Positions 25,301 to 33,722 are shown, counted from the first letter of the stretch. The stretch: 64,000 nucleotides of DNA from Calendula officinalis (GCA_963853835.1 OY970822.1:23655058-23719057), one strand, 5' to 3'. The notes: generated by a model from the sequence alone, not told the origin. Numbers and translations: made by a program.

Positions 25301-28300
25301 AGCATTTGATGTAGGAAGATTCAATTTCTTGGTTAGCAGTATTGGAATGATTTTGATAAATTAAAATCTCACTTAAAATCATGTGTAAAGTTGTTGTAAA
25401 AAGTTATTTATTTATTTAAATGTTTTACTACTGGTAGATCTGTTTTACTGGTGTGTAGGCATGTGCACAAAATACTACTGGTAGTTAATTACTACTGGTG
25501 TGTATTAGGTTTACATAAATACTACTGGTAAGTCAGTACTACTGGTATTCTCATATACTACTGGTCTTGCGTGTTGGTGGTTACTACTGATGTCTATGGA
25601 TACTACTGATGTCAAAATCCTTAGTCACTACTGATGTTAGTAGATACTACTGGCGTTTTATTACTGGTATCACATTTACTACTGGTCTTTCAGAATCACA
25701 ATTACCAAACTAACCCCCGTGAAAATAACTGTTATGTTATGATTCGAAGGGCAATTTAGTCTTTTTGCAGGTTAAATCAAAAGATATAAAAGGCGGCAGT
25801 CCATTAGTTTAGCATTATCTTTACTTCGATTTGCTAAATCCTCTCGATAAACCCTAGCTTTCGATCAAAAACCTTGCACCAGTAACAAAATTCTTACGTT
25901 TTTCTCTCAAATCAACAACAATGGCAACTCTACAATCTCTCAATGTTCAAACCGATCTCAAATATTCAGAGTTCCATAATATGTGTGCCTTTCTACGCAA
26001 TCCAGACGGAACAAAGGATTTCCGTCCAATAGTAATTTTTTTGAAAAATTCGTATATAAAGTTTGCTCTAACTGTTAAACCAAAGGCATATCAACAGCAC
26101 TTGGTGGATTTTTGGACCAATGCTGAAAGAACAGAAGGTGCAACTTCACCTATGATAAAATCATCGGTGGATGGAAAGACGATCACGATCACTGAGCAAT
26201 CCATTCGACACCATCTACAACTACACGATGATGCAGGTATGTTCACACTCCCTAAGGAATTCATTGCTGAAACTTTAAATAAAATGGGATATGAGGGAAG
26301 ACTTAACATAGTAACTTTTCAAAAAGGTCTTCTCTCCCCACAATGGAAATTTTTAGTACATACTATTCAACATTGTATTTCTCCAAAACGAAGTACTTGG
26401 AATGAGTTTAATAAGGCAATAGCCTCTGCTGTTGTCTGTTTATGCACAGACCAAGTATTTAATTTTTCATACATGATTTTTGAAGGTATGTTGGGAAATC
26501 TTAGTTCCTCAAAATTTTTAATGTATCCCAGATTTCTCCAACATATCATAAACTGTGAATTACAAAACTTGTCAACTCCCAAAAACATTTTTATCATACC
26601 TGAGTTGAACAAGAAAGTTTTCTCTAATATGAGAAAACAATTTAAATTTTCGGGCAAGGAAACCCCTCTGTTTCCTAATATGATCAAAGATCAAACACAA
26701 ATTGGAGAGGGTTCAATCATAGATACAACCCAAATTGAACCCCAACCCACTCCATCACCCCCAAATACAGCCCAAACACCACCCCAAATAGTCACTCAAT
26801 CACCTACTACAGAAGTCCTGAATGTGTCCCAGGAACTTGAAATTAATCTGCAGAGTGCTACTCTTCACTCTGTGGAAGACCTACCAAACAAAACCCAAAA
26901 TATTTCCACAACCTATAAAAGAAAGAAATCTTCTTTAAAGGACACCAGGGGACAAATCGAGTCACACCCCAGACTCAAAGAGTTGTCCTCCAAGGAGGAG
27001 AGAGGACATGAGGCGAGGGCTTTCACTACTGATGCCCCAAAGGTGGGTGCACAGGATAGTGAAAACATCACTAAGACCCAGACCTCGGCAACTTTAAGTG
27101 ATGACTCCTTTGAGGAATTACTTAAAGGACCCCGGTGCCAAGAAACCACAAGGGGGGGCATCTCTGCTTCTTCTAGGAAGAAGAGAATGTCTAAAAGACC
27201 CAATGAATCACCAAAAAGTGATGAGGGCAGATATGTGGAATTGATGGAAAGGATGGAAAACCTTCAAACCAATGTACCTGTTAGTGAGCCCGATGATCTT
27301 GCTAGATGGAGTGAGGGCAGTATTAAAACCAAACAATTGGCGGATAAAGTGGATTCTCTTGAATCCACTGTACAAGATTGTCTTAAGTATCTTACAAATC
27401 AGGGGAAAACTATTGCAGTAATGAAAAGACATGTCAATACCATCAACAAACGAATGAGGCTTTATGAACACAGGCTTCATCAACAAACAAAGATTATAAG
27501 AAGATTGAAAAAGAAGATTGATGATAGTGAGGCTCCACCAGTTGAGCTCACTAAGGGGGAGAAGGACAACATTCAGAATATGATTGATGAATCAATTGCA
27601 GCAGCAGCAACTTCTCTCCTCAATCTTAAACAAACAACTGTTGATGAAGACCAAGAAAAGATGGTTGTTGATGATGAACCTACTACTACTCCCATGGAAG
27701 AACAAGCTGAAAAAGAAGTATCAGTAGTAACTCCTACTACTGATATCATAGCAGTAGTAAGTAAAGAAGAGGAAGTAAAAACAACAAATACTACTGATGC
27801 CCTATTAGTAGTAACTCCTGAAGTCCCACCAGTAGCAACTACTCTGGTTACTACTGAAGAGGAAGAAGTGCAACTTCCTGAGCTAATTGAAAGAGAAAAA
27901 ACATGTCATTATCTCTAAACCACCAACACCTGATCAACCACTTATCATACCTGACATTGATGATAATGTGAACTGGTTTGAGGTAGATGAATGTACACTT
28001 CCTCCACATCCCAAGATACTACCAGAAGACCAACTTAAACTGTTTTATCCAAAACTACTACTTCCTGGTATCCGTGATATGAAATACATTCCACTTCCAC
28101 CATCTGCTTGCATTGGAAAAGGAAAAGAAGTTTATGATGATGATTATCCCAATAGAGCATTAGGTCACCACATGGTGAACAAAATTAATCATGTCAGATC
28201 AGAAAAGCAATCTAGATGGAGAATAAAACATAGGAAATTTTTGGAGAAAGTGGAGATGTATCAAGCACTTGAGGAAAATAAAAAGAAGGCTCAAAGTGCA

Positions 28301-30391
28301 ATTCCTGTTCAAGTACCTGTTCAAATTGAAGACATTCAGATAGAAGCTCAAAAAGCAGAATTCAAGAGGTTCAGAAAAGTTGAAGAAGAACATATCCAAT
28401 GTCTTGAAGAATTGGTTTCTGAATGCAAAAGAACAAAAAGTGAACTAACTGATGATGTATTTGAACAGAAGACAAATATGATTGATTATTTGAAGACAAA
28501 AGGGCATAGTGCAAAATCCTATGGCAGAATGAAAATGATGACTATAATTGAAAAATACTGTGCTGCCAAGAAGAAGGATTTGGCTGATCAAGAAGCAAAA
28601 GAAGCAAAGAAATCCAAAGCCCTAATCCCAATCAGTCCAACATTAATCAAAGCTGGTAGTATATCAACTACTGGTGATGCTTCAACTCCCCAGTCAAAGA
28701 AAAGAAAAGCAGTTACTCAAGAACAAAACACTCAAAAGAAGTCAAAAACACAAATCATACCTGTTCTTGAAGTGCCTGTTGCTCCCTTGCAGAACAATCC
28801 AATCATTAATTGGAGAGTTATGCAGAATAATGTGATAGAAATTATAAGGGAAGATAAAATAGTGCAGAGATTTACTGGATGGCTACCTTTGATCATGTCC
28901 TGTTCAAGAAGTGATGTGATTAAACTACTGATCATTGGAAAACCAAGAATGTCAAAGAAATCATGGAAAGATTCTGGTGCTGGATACTTGACAAGAATGA
29001 TAGATGCTGCTTTTTATCCAGACAACTACCCAGAATAATTTACAGATCCATGAAATGTCTATGCTTGGAATGTGATTCCAACTGCACAAATGTACTTCTT
29101 TGAAAAATCTGGCAAAGTCTGTGAGCTATATTTGTATGAAAAGGAATATCCTCATTCTGAGAAGACTGTGTATCAGATATTCACAAACACAATGATGAAG
29201 CCATATGATGCTGTAATGTTCCAGAACAAATTAAATTATTTTACAAAAAGGAACAACAAATACATCATTGCTCAAAGACATCAACAAAATCAAAGAACAT
29301 TGGAGAAAAGAAAGAAAGAAGAGGAAGAATAAAAGAAACTTATGTGATTAAGGAAGAATCAATAAGTTTAGGGGGAGATTGTTGGAACAAAATCACAGAT
29401 CAACTTGATACTGATGCTACAGTTAGTACTGATCATACTTAGTACTGATGGAGCAGAAACACTTAATACTTATGAGTTGATACTGGTGAAGACTATAACT
29501 TAGTTACTACTGATCAAGGCATATTGAAGATACTACTGATCAATAGTAGTTACTACTGACGATGTATCTGGACTTACTACTGATCACCAGGTTTACTACT
29601 GATGTTGCTTATTTACTACTGGTGATTGCAGAATACTACTGATGAGCGTTTATGGAATATATCGAGTCCGAGATCTTCGTAGAGATAGTTATAGAATGTA
29701 ATTCAATGTATATCTTTATATTTCGAATGTAAATCAAGTCCTAGAATAACTAGGGTAAATAGTTTAGCTTCAAGGACTATTATAAATAGTTCCTTACGAA
29801 TTGTAAACGTACGTGTGTATTGTTAACTCGATAATATACATTGAAGTTTTTTGTGAAACTGTGTTCTTAATATTTTCGTTTATTATTTACATTTCATTGT
29901 TCTTAATATATTGATATAGTGTTGATCCGCTGCAACTTCTATAATCAATTAGATCTAAAGGTGTTTATTGACTAATCTATAGTTAATCGATCCTGACAGT
30001 TGTTGCATGATAACATAGACGTACCTTGTTGCAAATTCGAAGTCGGTTCATAGATGGATTTCAGGTTCTCCCAAATGGCTTTGGCCGAACTAAGACTAAA
30101 GACATCGACCAGTACATCTTCACCAAGTGAACCTAAAATCCAACCTTTGAGAAGACTTTCGTATTGTCTCCTGATCTCCGTGCCCGAATATCTTGGACCA
30201 ACAAATGTGGCATCCACAATACCGCACATATTATGACTGTCCATGAGGCAAAACATCTGTGCCTTCCAAAGAAGGTAGTTCTGCTTGCCAGATAGTCTGA
30301 CTGAAACAAAGTTCGATACATTAGTATTTGATGCGCATAAGTACTCAAAATCTTGTGTTCGTGCTGAAGCACTAGGAGCAACGTTTGTCAT
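12661..30391 (-). CDS. Gene B: gag-like/ankyrin-repeat/PGG membrane protein, seven exons
   Basis: Joining 30391-30025, 16879-16280, 15278-15156, 14347-14189, 14110-14000, 13933-13497 and 13311-12661 gives 2448 nt, an uninterrupted frame of 815 residues plus stop. The first five junctions are phase 1 and the last is phase 0. Order: copia-gag-like domain (about 1-122), acidic linker, ankyrin repeats (about 165-310), hydrophobic segments, a VPPIKHIEKKKKE helix with more ankyrin-like sequence, then a PGG domain with four membrane segments. The architecture is that of plant ITN1/ACD6-like ankyrin-PGG proteins, which are membrane proteins linked to stress and defence signalling; a role here is inferred only from family. 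Intron 1 is 13.1 kb because it contains copia element 1. The exon 2 acceptor is uncertain by 12 nt. Confidence 0.8.
13497..13933 (-). CDS. Gene B exon 6 (IKHI helix and ankyrin-like repeats)
   Basis: The exon starts after ATATATAG and reads VPPIKHIEKKKKEVDEAQE, a signature of the family, then ankyrin-like units RPILEAACKNSYEVVDEIL and DGYDIIQLAIIHRSENIY, ending ALQLQRELQWFE. The donor is TTTGAG|GTAGGT. Phase 1 in, phase 0 out. Confidence 0.8.
14000..14110 (-). CDS. Gene B exon 5 (membrane segment)
   Basis: A 111-nt exon between TGTGCAG|TACCATC and GTTG|GTAAGA encodes about 37 strongly hydrophobic residues (PSVLASVFVFIYLLLLALCY...YCILWKVATIV). The last part corresponds to the conserved W+V...LVP phrase that precedes the IKHI helix in ankyrin-PGG proteins. 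Confidence 0.7.
14189..14347 (-). CDS. Gene B exon 4 (hydrophobic segments, GC donor)
   Basis: A 159-nt exon after TTTTAG encodes LDSFTEKLLTTALVFLG... followed by a charged loop (ILTDEEKSPRRK) and the start of a second hydrophobic run. The only donor that keeps the frame into exon 5 is CCAG|GCAAAT, a GC rather than GT donor. Confidence 0.65.
14420..14677. mobile_element. Stowaway-type MITE in gene B intron 3
   Basis: Ends CTCCCTCCCTCCCGTCCCAC and GGGGGACGGAGGGAG, with TA at 14418-14419 and 14678-14679. About 258 bp, non-coding. Confidence 0.88.
14687..14941. mobile_element. Second, degenerate Stowaway MITE in gene B intron 3
   Basis: It starts CTCCCTTAGTCCTAC and ends GTAGGACGGATGGAA, flanked by TA (14685-14686 and 14942-14943). 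The right terminus has substitutions, so it is older than its neighbour 7 bp away. Both sit between exons 4 and 3. Confidence 0.8.
15156..15278 (-). CDS. Gene B exon 3 (ankyrin-type repeat end)
   Basis: A 123-nt exon between CTGGCAG|AATTAG and ATCCAT|GTAAGT encodes about 41 residues (LALELIGIIPDYASKNDEVL...GERLIYP). In ankyrin-PGG proteins this region carries the 'next generation' ankyrin helix and the GxxxRLIY phrase before the linker. Phase 1 on both sides. Confidence 0.75.
15496..15755. mobile_element. Harbinger/Tourist-like MITE in gene B intron 2
   Basis: Inverted ends GACCACTCCCAA and TTGGGACTGCTC are flanked by the trinucleotide TAA (15493-15495 and 15756-15758), as expected for PIF/Harbinger-type MITEs. 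260 bp. Confidence 0.65.
15780..16009. mobile_element. Possible MITE with CACCATATCATCAC-like ends
   Basis: Left phrase CCACCTATATCATCAC and right phrase GTGATGATATGGTG are approximate inverses about 230 bp apart inside gene B intron 2. No clear target duplication was found. Confidence 0.3.
16280..16879 (-). CDS. Gene B exon 2 (acidic linker and ankyrin repeats)
   Basis: This exon encodes about 200 residues: a Glu/Asp/Lys-rich stretch with repeated STEDE, then ankyrin repeats with hallmarks DGSTALDVAVGVGH and DGSTALHIAAIVGN. The acceptor is taken as ACAAG|AATTGG; a second in-frame choice, TTTCAG|AGGAAA, is 12 nt downstream and has a better polypyrimidine context. The donor is a consensus ATACA|GTAAGT. 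Phase 1 on both sides. Confidence 0.75.
17398..17936. mobile_element. hAT-like non-autonomous element in gene B intron 1
   Basis: Ends TAGGGGTGGCAATT and AATTGTCACCCCTA are inverted, and the flanks GTTAGGAG (17390-17397) and ATTAGGAT (17937-17944) match at six of eight positions. The interior is full of CGGGTT/GACCCG words on both strands, the usual subterminal repeats of this group. 539 bp, non-coding. Confidence 0.75.
18558..19174 (+). repeat. 5' LTR of copia element 1
   Basis: It starts TGTTGGAACAAAATCACAG and ends GATCCTGACA. The first half carries ten ACTGA/ACTGG units by eye, most as ACTACTGAT or ACTACTGGT. A TATA box (TATAAATA, 18957-18964) follows an inverted repeat CCTAG-AATAA-CTAGG (18917-18931) and precedes ACGTACGT, giving a plausible U3/R start near 18990. 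Confidence 0.93.
19177..19188 (+). other. Primer-binding site (initiator Met-tRNA), one change
   Basis: TGGTATCAGAG two bases after the LTR is complementary to the 3' end of initiator Met-tRNA, the usual copia primer. The base at 19188 is A where elements 2 and 3 have C (TGGTATCAGAGC), so this copy has a weakened primer match. Confidence 0.9.
19263..21837 (+). pseudogene. gag: gag of copia element 1 (frameshift and nonsense)
   Basis: The ATG at 19263 opens MTDNNESTQANKIPILTPNN, followed by the copia gag (UBN2-like) region, a CCHC knuckle (CYNCNNLGHFAKEC), a long coiled-coil-like Glu/Lys segment and a second knuckle (CVICNKMNHLAKDC). Against element 2, two bases are missing near 19797, shifting the frame after about 178 codons; the rest is open at 19789-21384. 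A CAA-to-TAA change then stops it at 21382-21384. The remaining tail, rich in NTTG repeats, continues to the natural TGA at 21835-21837. Confidence 0.88.
21834..25364 (+). CDS. pol: pol of copia element 1 (protease, integrase, RT, RNase H), open
   Basis: Frame open from 21834 to TAA at 25364, in the -1 frame relative to gag and overlapping it by 4 nt; about 1170 codons counted from 21852. It has no obvious ATG start, so it needs frameshifting or another route from gag. Visible motifs, with rough residue numbers from 21852: protease HIDSGCS (14-20); integrase zinc motif WHRRMCH...CVAC (about 150-190); integrase catalytic LHLDLFGP (215), RCDNGTEF (279) and NGVAERRNRTI (about 315); an Asn/Ser/Thr/Asp-rich linker (about 470-600); RT YQMDVKSAFL (768) and YVDDIIFG (856); RNase H TDSDYGG (about 1020), STSTAEAEY and FIDNQSA. 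All catalytic residues I can check are present, so this is the most intact pol in the window. Confidence 0.93.
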   Translation: MILYSLVQSIQIPEEGRTWHIDSGCSRHMTGNLQILKDFKLFDGGYVAFGENPKGGKITGKGTVSNGKITFDDVFYVAELKYNLVSVSQVCDKKNKILFTDIECIILSPDFILDEKYVVLRTPRRNNVYCLDIGGELISSNEVNCFISKANTTESELWHRRMCHTNFKNMNNLVKRNLVIGLPQKQFMCDHHCVACLKGKQHKTSHKSKSVNSISVPLQLLHLDLFGPTNVMSIGKKQYCLVITDDFSRYTWVFFLRTKDETSELIKNLIVKLENTSDQKVKAIRCDNGTEFKNANLINFCDLKGIERQYSSPRTPQQNGVAERRNRTIIEAARSMLADSKLPITFWAEAVNTACYVQNRVLIVKPHFKTPYELFNKRKPSISFLKSFGCPCTILITREQIGKFDCKADDGIFVGYSTQSKSYRVFNKRLRITEESINVSINENVSNEQGNGPDWLFNIDNLIKSFNSNMNLNAGDPNCHTQKEGTSSVNTGQEEMRYIIVNTAPIVNTEDSNNSNSGTSSNSENEDSSNSNTTSTSNSTQNTTGPNNNLDSQDTTDTSNNNNTTDLNEDNSSSNSDQDDDEPNINDNEGSPDEQLPETNESNLENQLVVDKATTIRTQKNHPLDLVLSDVNSPLQTRSKLNKSLTANICNISLIANECMFECFLSQDEPKKIQQAMKDSNWIEAMQEELLQFKLQAVWTLVPLPKGKRAIGTRWIFRNKKDERGIAIKNKARLVAQGYTQEEGIDYDEVYAPVARIEAIRIFLAYASFKKFKVYQMDVKSAFLYGKIEEEVYVFQPPGFEDPKHGDYVFKLDKALYGLHQAPRAWYDTLSSYLLKNNFKRGAIDKTLFTKKVKDDILLVQIYVDDIIFGSTNDLLCKEFEEVMQIKFKMISMGPMNFFLGLQVSQRTDGILINQSKYVKDILEKFDLKDCKSASTPMETHKHIHPDVEGEDVDEHLYRSMIGSLMYLTASRPDIMYSVCVCARYQARPKELHLQAVKRIFRYLKGKPSLGLWYLHDSPFQLIAYTDSDYGGECQDRKSTTGGCQFFGSRLVSWQCKKQTNVSTSTAEAEYVAASACCAQVLWIQNQLLDFGISILKTPIFIDNQSAISIVNNPVKHSKTKHIEIRFHFIRDCNEKKLIKVVKIHTDDQLADLFTKAFDVGRFNFLVSSIGMILIN
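25425..25690. repeat. ACTACTGGT/ACTACTGAT cluster between pol and ORF3
   Basis: About 13 copies of ACTGG/ACTGA, mostly preceded by TACT, lie in about 265 bp of non-coding sequence. The same cluster sits at the same place in element 2 (about 43170-43435) and element 3 (about 56365-56635). Spacing is irregular, so this is not a simple microsatellite. Confidence 0.85.
25761..25920 (+). promoter_or_regulatory. Candidate internal promoter / splice acceptor for ORF3 (element 1)
   Basis: Upstream of the ORF3 ATG (25921) are a polypyrimidine-AG (CTTTTTGCAG, 25761-25770), a TATA box TATAAAAG (25785-25792) 129 bp before the ATG, and a leader containing ATAAACCCTAG, which includes a telobox-like AAACCCTA. 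All are kept at the same places in elements 2 and 3. Separate transcription or splicing of ORF3 is an inference. Confidence 0.45.
25921..29332 (+). pseudogene. ORF3 of copia element 1 (broken)
   Basis: It opens MATLQSLNVQTDLKYSEFHN, as in element 3. Lesions: one extra A in a run near 27897 shifts the frame after about 660 codons; the continuing frame (27887-29038) stops at TAA 29036-29038; another stop follows at about 29050-29052; the remaining C-terminal part (29072-29332) ends early. See the ORF3 entry for element 3 for domains. Its relatives are often annotated as synaptobrevin/longin proteins, as I recall, but I see no longin or SNARE motif. Confidence 0.85.
29366..29379 (+). other. Polypurine tract of copia element 1
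   Basis: AGTTTAGGGGGAGAT immediately precedes the 3' LTR; the same tract is at about 47139-47153 and 60311-60325 in elements 2 and 3. It is the expected plus-strand primer. Confidence 0.88.
29380..29998 (+). repeat. 3' LTR of copia element 1
   Basis: 619 bp, TGTTGGAAC...CCTGACA, followed by the GTTGT duplication. By hand it differs from the 5' LTR by about six substitutions and two one-base indels. Confidence 0.93.
30025..30391 (-). CDS. Gene B exon 1 (copia-gag-like domain)
   Basis: ATG at 30391 (first residues MTNVAPSASART), 122 codons plus one base, and a strong donor AACAAG|GTACGT (GT at 30024-30023). The core NFVSVRLSGKQNYLLWKAQM...LLKGWILGSLGED...AIWENLKSIYEP aligns with exon 1 of gene C almost throughout. 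The residue pattern is that of the Ty1/copia gag N-terminal domain, here as a host-gene exon. Upstream, TATAAG lies at about 30464-30459 on this strand. Copia element 1 inserted about 20 nt into the following intron. Confidence 0.8.
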
Positions 30392-30425
30392 TTGAATGTA
30401 CTGTAGATACAAGACTTGTGAGTAT

Positions 30426-30799
30426 ATGAATTAAGTATATGAAGTTTAAGGTTTGTGACTTATATGTAGGCCACCGGTAAGAATCATTAAGAAACCCTTT
30501 AAAATTAAGGAGCCGCCACAACCTTTGGATAAAATATGAATGGTTTAGTTTGAGACTTTTCACATGTGAAGATATCACAGGCGAACAAAACATAAATGAA
30601 ATTACATGTAAACTTTCAAAGGAGTACACGCATTTTTTTTTATTTTCCCCAAATCATGGGTTTTTGTCAAATACGGAGTATATTTTTGTTTTAATTTTTT
30701 AATTGAATAGACTAAAATAATGTTTTTGTTTAAAAATGATTACACAGAAACTTTTAAAAATGAACCAATAAATTTTTTGAGATAAAATGAACTTTATTT
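30426..30799. other. Gene B upstream region
   Basis: Promoter-side DNA of gene B. Apart from the TATA-like element near 30460 I recognise no regulatory site or gene. Confidence 0.4.
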
Positions 30800-31087
30800 G
30801 GCAGGTTAAAAAAAGAATCAACGACTCTTAGAGACAACTAGTTTGATTCGACCCACAAAACAAATGAAGATAGTAGTTTGCCAGGTTAAACAAAAAATCT
30901 AGGGACCTTTAGAGACATTTGATTTAACTCGCCTCGCAAAACAGGAGAAGATAGTAGTTTTTCCAGGTTGAAAAAAGAACCAGTGGACTCTTAGAAGCAA
31001 ATGGTTTGATTCACCCCGTAAAACAAGAGAAGATATTAGTTTGTCCGATGGAAAAAGAACCAGATGACTGTTATAGATAGTTGGTTT
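30800..31087. repeat. Minisatellite, ~80-bp units, about four copies
   Basis: Units begin GGCAGGTTAAA, GCCAGGTTAAAC, TTCCAGGTTGAAA and GTCCGATGGAAA, and share '...GACTCTTAGA...TTTGATTC...AACAAGAGAAGATA'. Copies are diverged. The 1264-bp duplication starts inside the last unit boundary. Confidence 0.75.
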
Positions 31088-31390
31088 AATTCGCCTCACA
31101 AACAAGAAAGAAATAATATTGCCCCGTGTAACAAGAATATTGGACAAGTCATCTAAAAATTATAAATAATAATAGGATTTTTTTAACATATACTCTATCG
31201 ACATACATTAGGGTGAATTTAATAAATCAGATTATTTCTTAAATATGTATTGAATAATATTTATTAACTATAATTTATATCATTTTAAAATACATATTAA
31301 ATATTATTTTCGATTTAAATTAAAATAATTACTTCATTAAACCAACATATATTAGAAATGCCCGTAATAATAAGATACTAAAAAGTTATA

Positions 31391-31687
31391 CTTCCTTCGA
31401 TTCAAAATAATTGATACACTTCAGGTTTCACGTTTTTTGAGACAAACAAATTATAATGGGAGTTATATTAGATTAATTGGATGGTTAGTGGAGAATGAGT
31501 CCCAAATTTATTGAATAAAGTAAGGTTAATGATGTTTAAAAGTAAAAGTAAGGGTAATAAAGTCAGATAGTTAGTGGGTGTGGAACCTACTTTTTTTTAT
31601 CAAATAATGTAAATTTTCAAAGTATATCACTTATTTTAATACACCAAAATTTAGAAAGTGTATCATTTATTTTGAATAGGAGGAAGT
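31391..31687. mobile_element. Stowaway-like MITE, copy in first duplication unit
   Basis: Ends CTTCCTTCGATTCAAAATAA and the near-inverse TTATTTTGAATAGGAGGAAG, with TA on both sides (31389-31390 and 31688-31689). 297 bp. Confidence 0.8.
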
Positions 31688-32654
31688 ACAAAAGTATGTG
31701 GGAATAACAAATGCAGTTAAATTGGATATAATAATTCACATAAATTTGGATATAGTATTAATAATTCAATGGAAAATTGACGAAGACCATAAGCCCAGCC
31801 CTGATTAAGTCGACTATCCAGTAACAGCTGTCATTGGATATTAATGGTCTGTCATGCAACTTGAATTCTTATAGTCATTCTCAATAATTTTAGAATAAAT
31901 TACAAAAATGGTGGTCTTTCTGATTCGATCTTATCCTGAATTTTCAATTTCCCACAATTTTGTCACTCTGTTTAAATTGCTCTTTTAACTAATCTCACAT
32001 GATATTTCCGTTTTTTAATTTGCATCTTCATCTTTAAAATTGCATCCTGTTCTTCTGATCTTTTGTACAAAATTTAGCAAATGCCCAAATATGTCAATGA
32101 TTAATCAATAAATAGCAAACACATTTAGTAAATTATTTAATAAACCAATGATTTATTAATAAATGGAATTTATCAGATGCTCCAATATCAACTACTCATT
32201 CCCTTCCACAAAAAAGTTTACATTTCCCTTACATATTGTGTCCAACAAAAAAATTTACATTTCTCAAATATGAGGGACCACTTAAAACAAGAGAAGATAT
32301 TAGTTTGTCCGATGGAAAAAAAACCAGATGACTGTTATAGATAGTTGGTTTAATTCGCCTCACAAACAAGAAAGAAATAATATTGCCCCGTGTAACAAGA
32401 ATATTGGACAAGTCATCTAAAAATTATAAATAATAATAGGATTTTTTTAACATATACTCTATCGACATACATTAGGGTGAATTTAATAAATCAGATTATT
32501 TCTTAAATATGTATTGAATAATATTTATTAACTATAATTTATATCATTTTAAAATACATATTAAATATTATTTTCGATTTAAATTAAAATAATTACTTCA
32601 TTAAACCAACATATATTAGAAATGCCCGTAATAATAAGATACTAAAAAGTTATA

Positions 32655-32950
32655 CTTACTTCGATTCAAAATAATTGATACACTTCAGGTTTCACGTTTT
32701 TTGAGACAAACAAATTATAATGGGAGTTATATTAGATTAATTGGATGGTTAGTGCAGAATGAGTCCCAAATTTATTGAATAAAGTAAGGTTAATGATGTT
32801 TAAAAGTAAAAGTAAGGGTAATAAAGTCAGATAGTTAGTGGGTGTGGAACCTACTTTTTTTTATCAAATAATGTAAATTTTTAAAGTATATCACTTATTT
32901 TAATACACCCAAATTTAGAAAGTGTATTATTTATTTTGAATAGGAGGAAA
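32655..32950. mobile_element. Stowaway-like MITE, copy in second duplication unit
   Basis: The same element as 31391-31687, 1264 bp downstream, with TA at 32653-32654 and 32951-32952. It arose by the local duplication, not by a second transposition. Confidence 0.8.
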
Positions 32951-33459
32951 TACAAAAGTATGTGGGAATAACAAATGCAGTTAAATTGGATATAATAATT
33001 CACATAAATTTGGATATAGTATTAATAATTCAATGGAAAATTGACGAAGACCATAAGCCCAGCCCTGATTAAGTCGACTATCCAGTAACAGCTGTCATTG
33101 GATATTAATGGTCTGTCATGCAACTTGAATTCTTATAGTCATTCTCAATAATTTTAGAATAAATTACAAAAATGGTGGTCTTTCTGATTCGATCTTATCC
33201 TGAATTTTCAATTTCCCACAATTTTGTCACTTTGTTTAAATTGCTCTTTTAACTAATCTCACATGGATATTTCCGTTTTTTAATTTGCATCTTCATCTTT
33301 AAAATTGCATCCTGTTCTTCTGATCTTTTGTACAAAATTTAGCAAATGCCCAAATATGTCAATGATTAATCAATAAATAGCAAACACATTTAGTAAATTA
33401 TTTAATAACCCAATGATTTATTAATAAATGGAATTTATCAGATGCTCCAATATCAACTA

Positions 33460-33720
33460 CTCATTCCCTTCCACAAAAAAGTTTACATTTCTCTTACATA
33501 TTTTGTCCCACAAAAAAATTTTAATTTCTCAAATATGAGGGATCACTTAATAAAATACTATTATTTTGATGTATTTTACCATTAATTTTCTCCTAAAAGC
33601 ACATTCTCTTTCCAAAAATCATATATTTTAATCAAAATATAACAAAAGACCACACCATTAACTATTACCTAAATAAATGTGTCAAAGAGAAATGTAAACT
33701 TTTTTGTGTAACAGAGGGAA
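33460..33720. mobile_element. Stowaway-type MITE spanning the duplication edge
   Basis: Ends CTCATTCCCTTCCACAAAAA and TTTTTGTGTAACAGAGGGAA with TA flanks (33458-33459 and 33721-33722). A truncated copy of its left third is at about 32196-32282. Confidence 0.75.
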
Positions 33721-33722
33721 TA

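Larger units (their letters stand above)
18558..29998 (+). mobile_element. Copia element 1 (Sirevirus-like), complete, inside gene B intron 1
   Basis: An 11,441-bp Ty1/copia element bounded by LTRs of 617 and 619 bp and flanked by GTTGT (18553-18557 and 29999-30003). Order: LTR, Met-tRNA primer site, gag, pol (protease-integrase-RT-RNase H), third ORF, polypurine tract, LTR. A large ORF after pol with this order fits the Sirevirus lineage. By hand the two LTRs differ at about six bases and two single-base indels, so insertion was recent. It lies antisense to gene B. Gag and ORF3 are broken; pol is open. Confidence 0.93.
31019..33546. repeat. Tandem direct duplication, 2 x 1264 bp
   Basis: 31019-32282 and 32283-33546 are nearly identical head-to-tail copies, with a few substitutions and small indels by eye. 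The left edge lies in the minisatellite and the right edge in a Stowaway MITE, so the first copy's MITE is cut at 32282 and joined to minisatellite sequence. The unit is non-coding; the repeated minus-strand open frames at 30899-31147 and 32229-32411 are shadows. Confidence 0.92.

Noticed and set aside
25921..27918. ORF3 as a cellular synaptobrevin/longin gene
   Set aside because: It occurs at the same place in three LTR elements between pol and the polypurine tract, and no SNARE or longin motif is visible.
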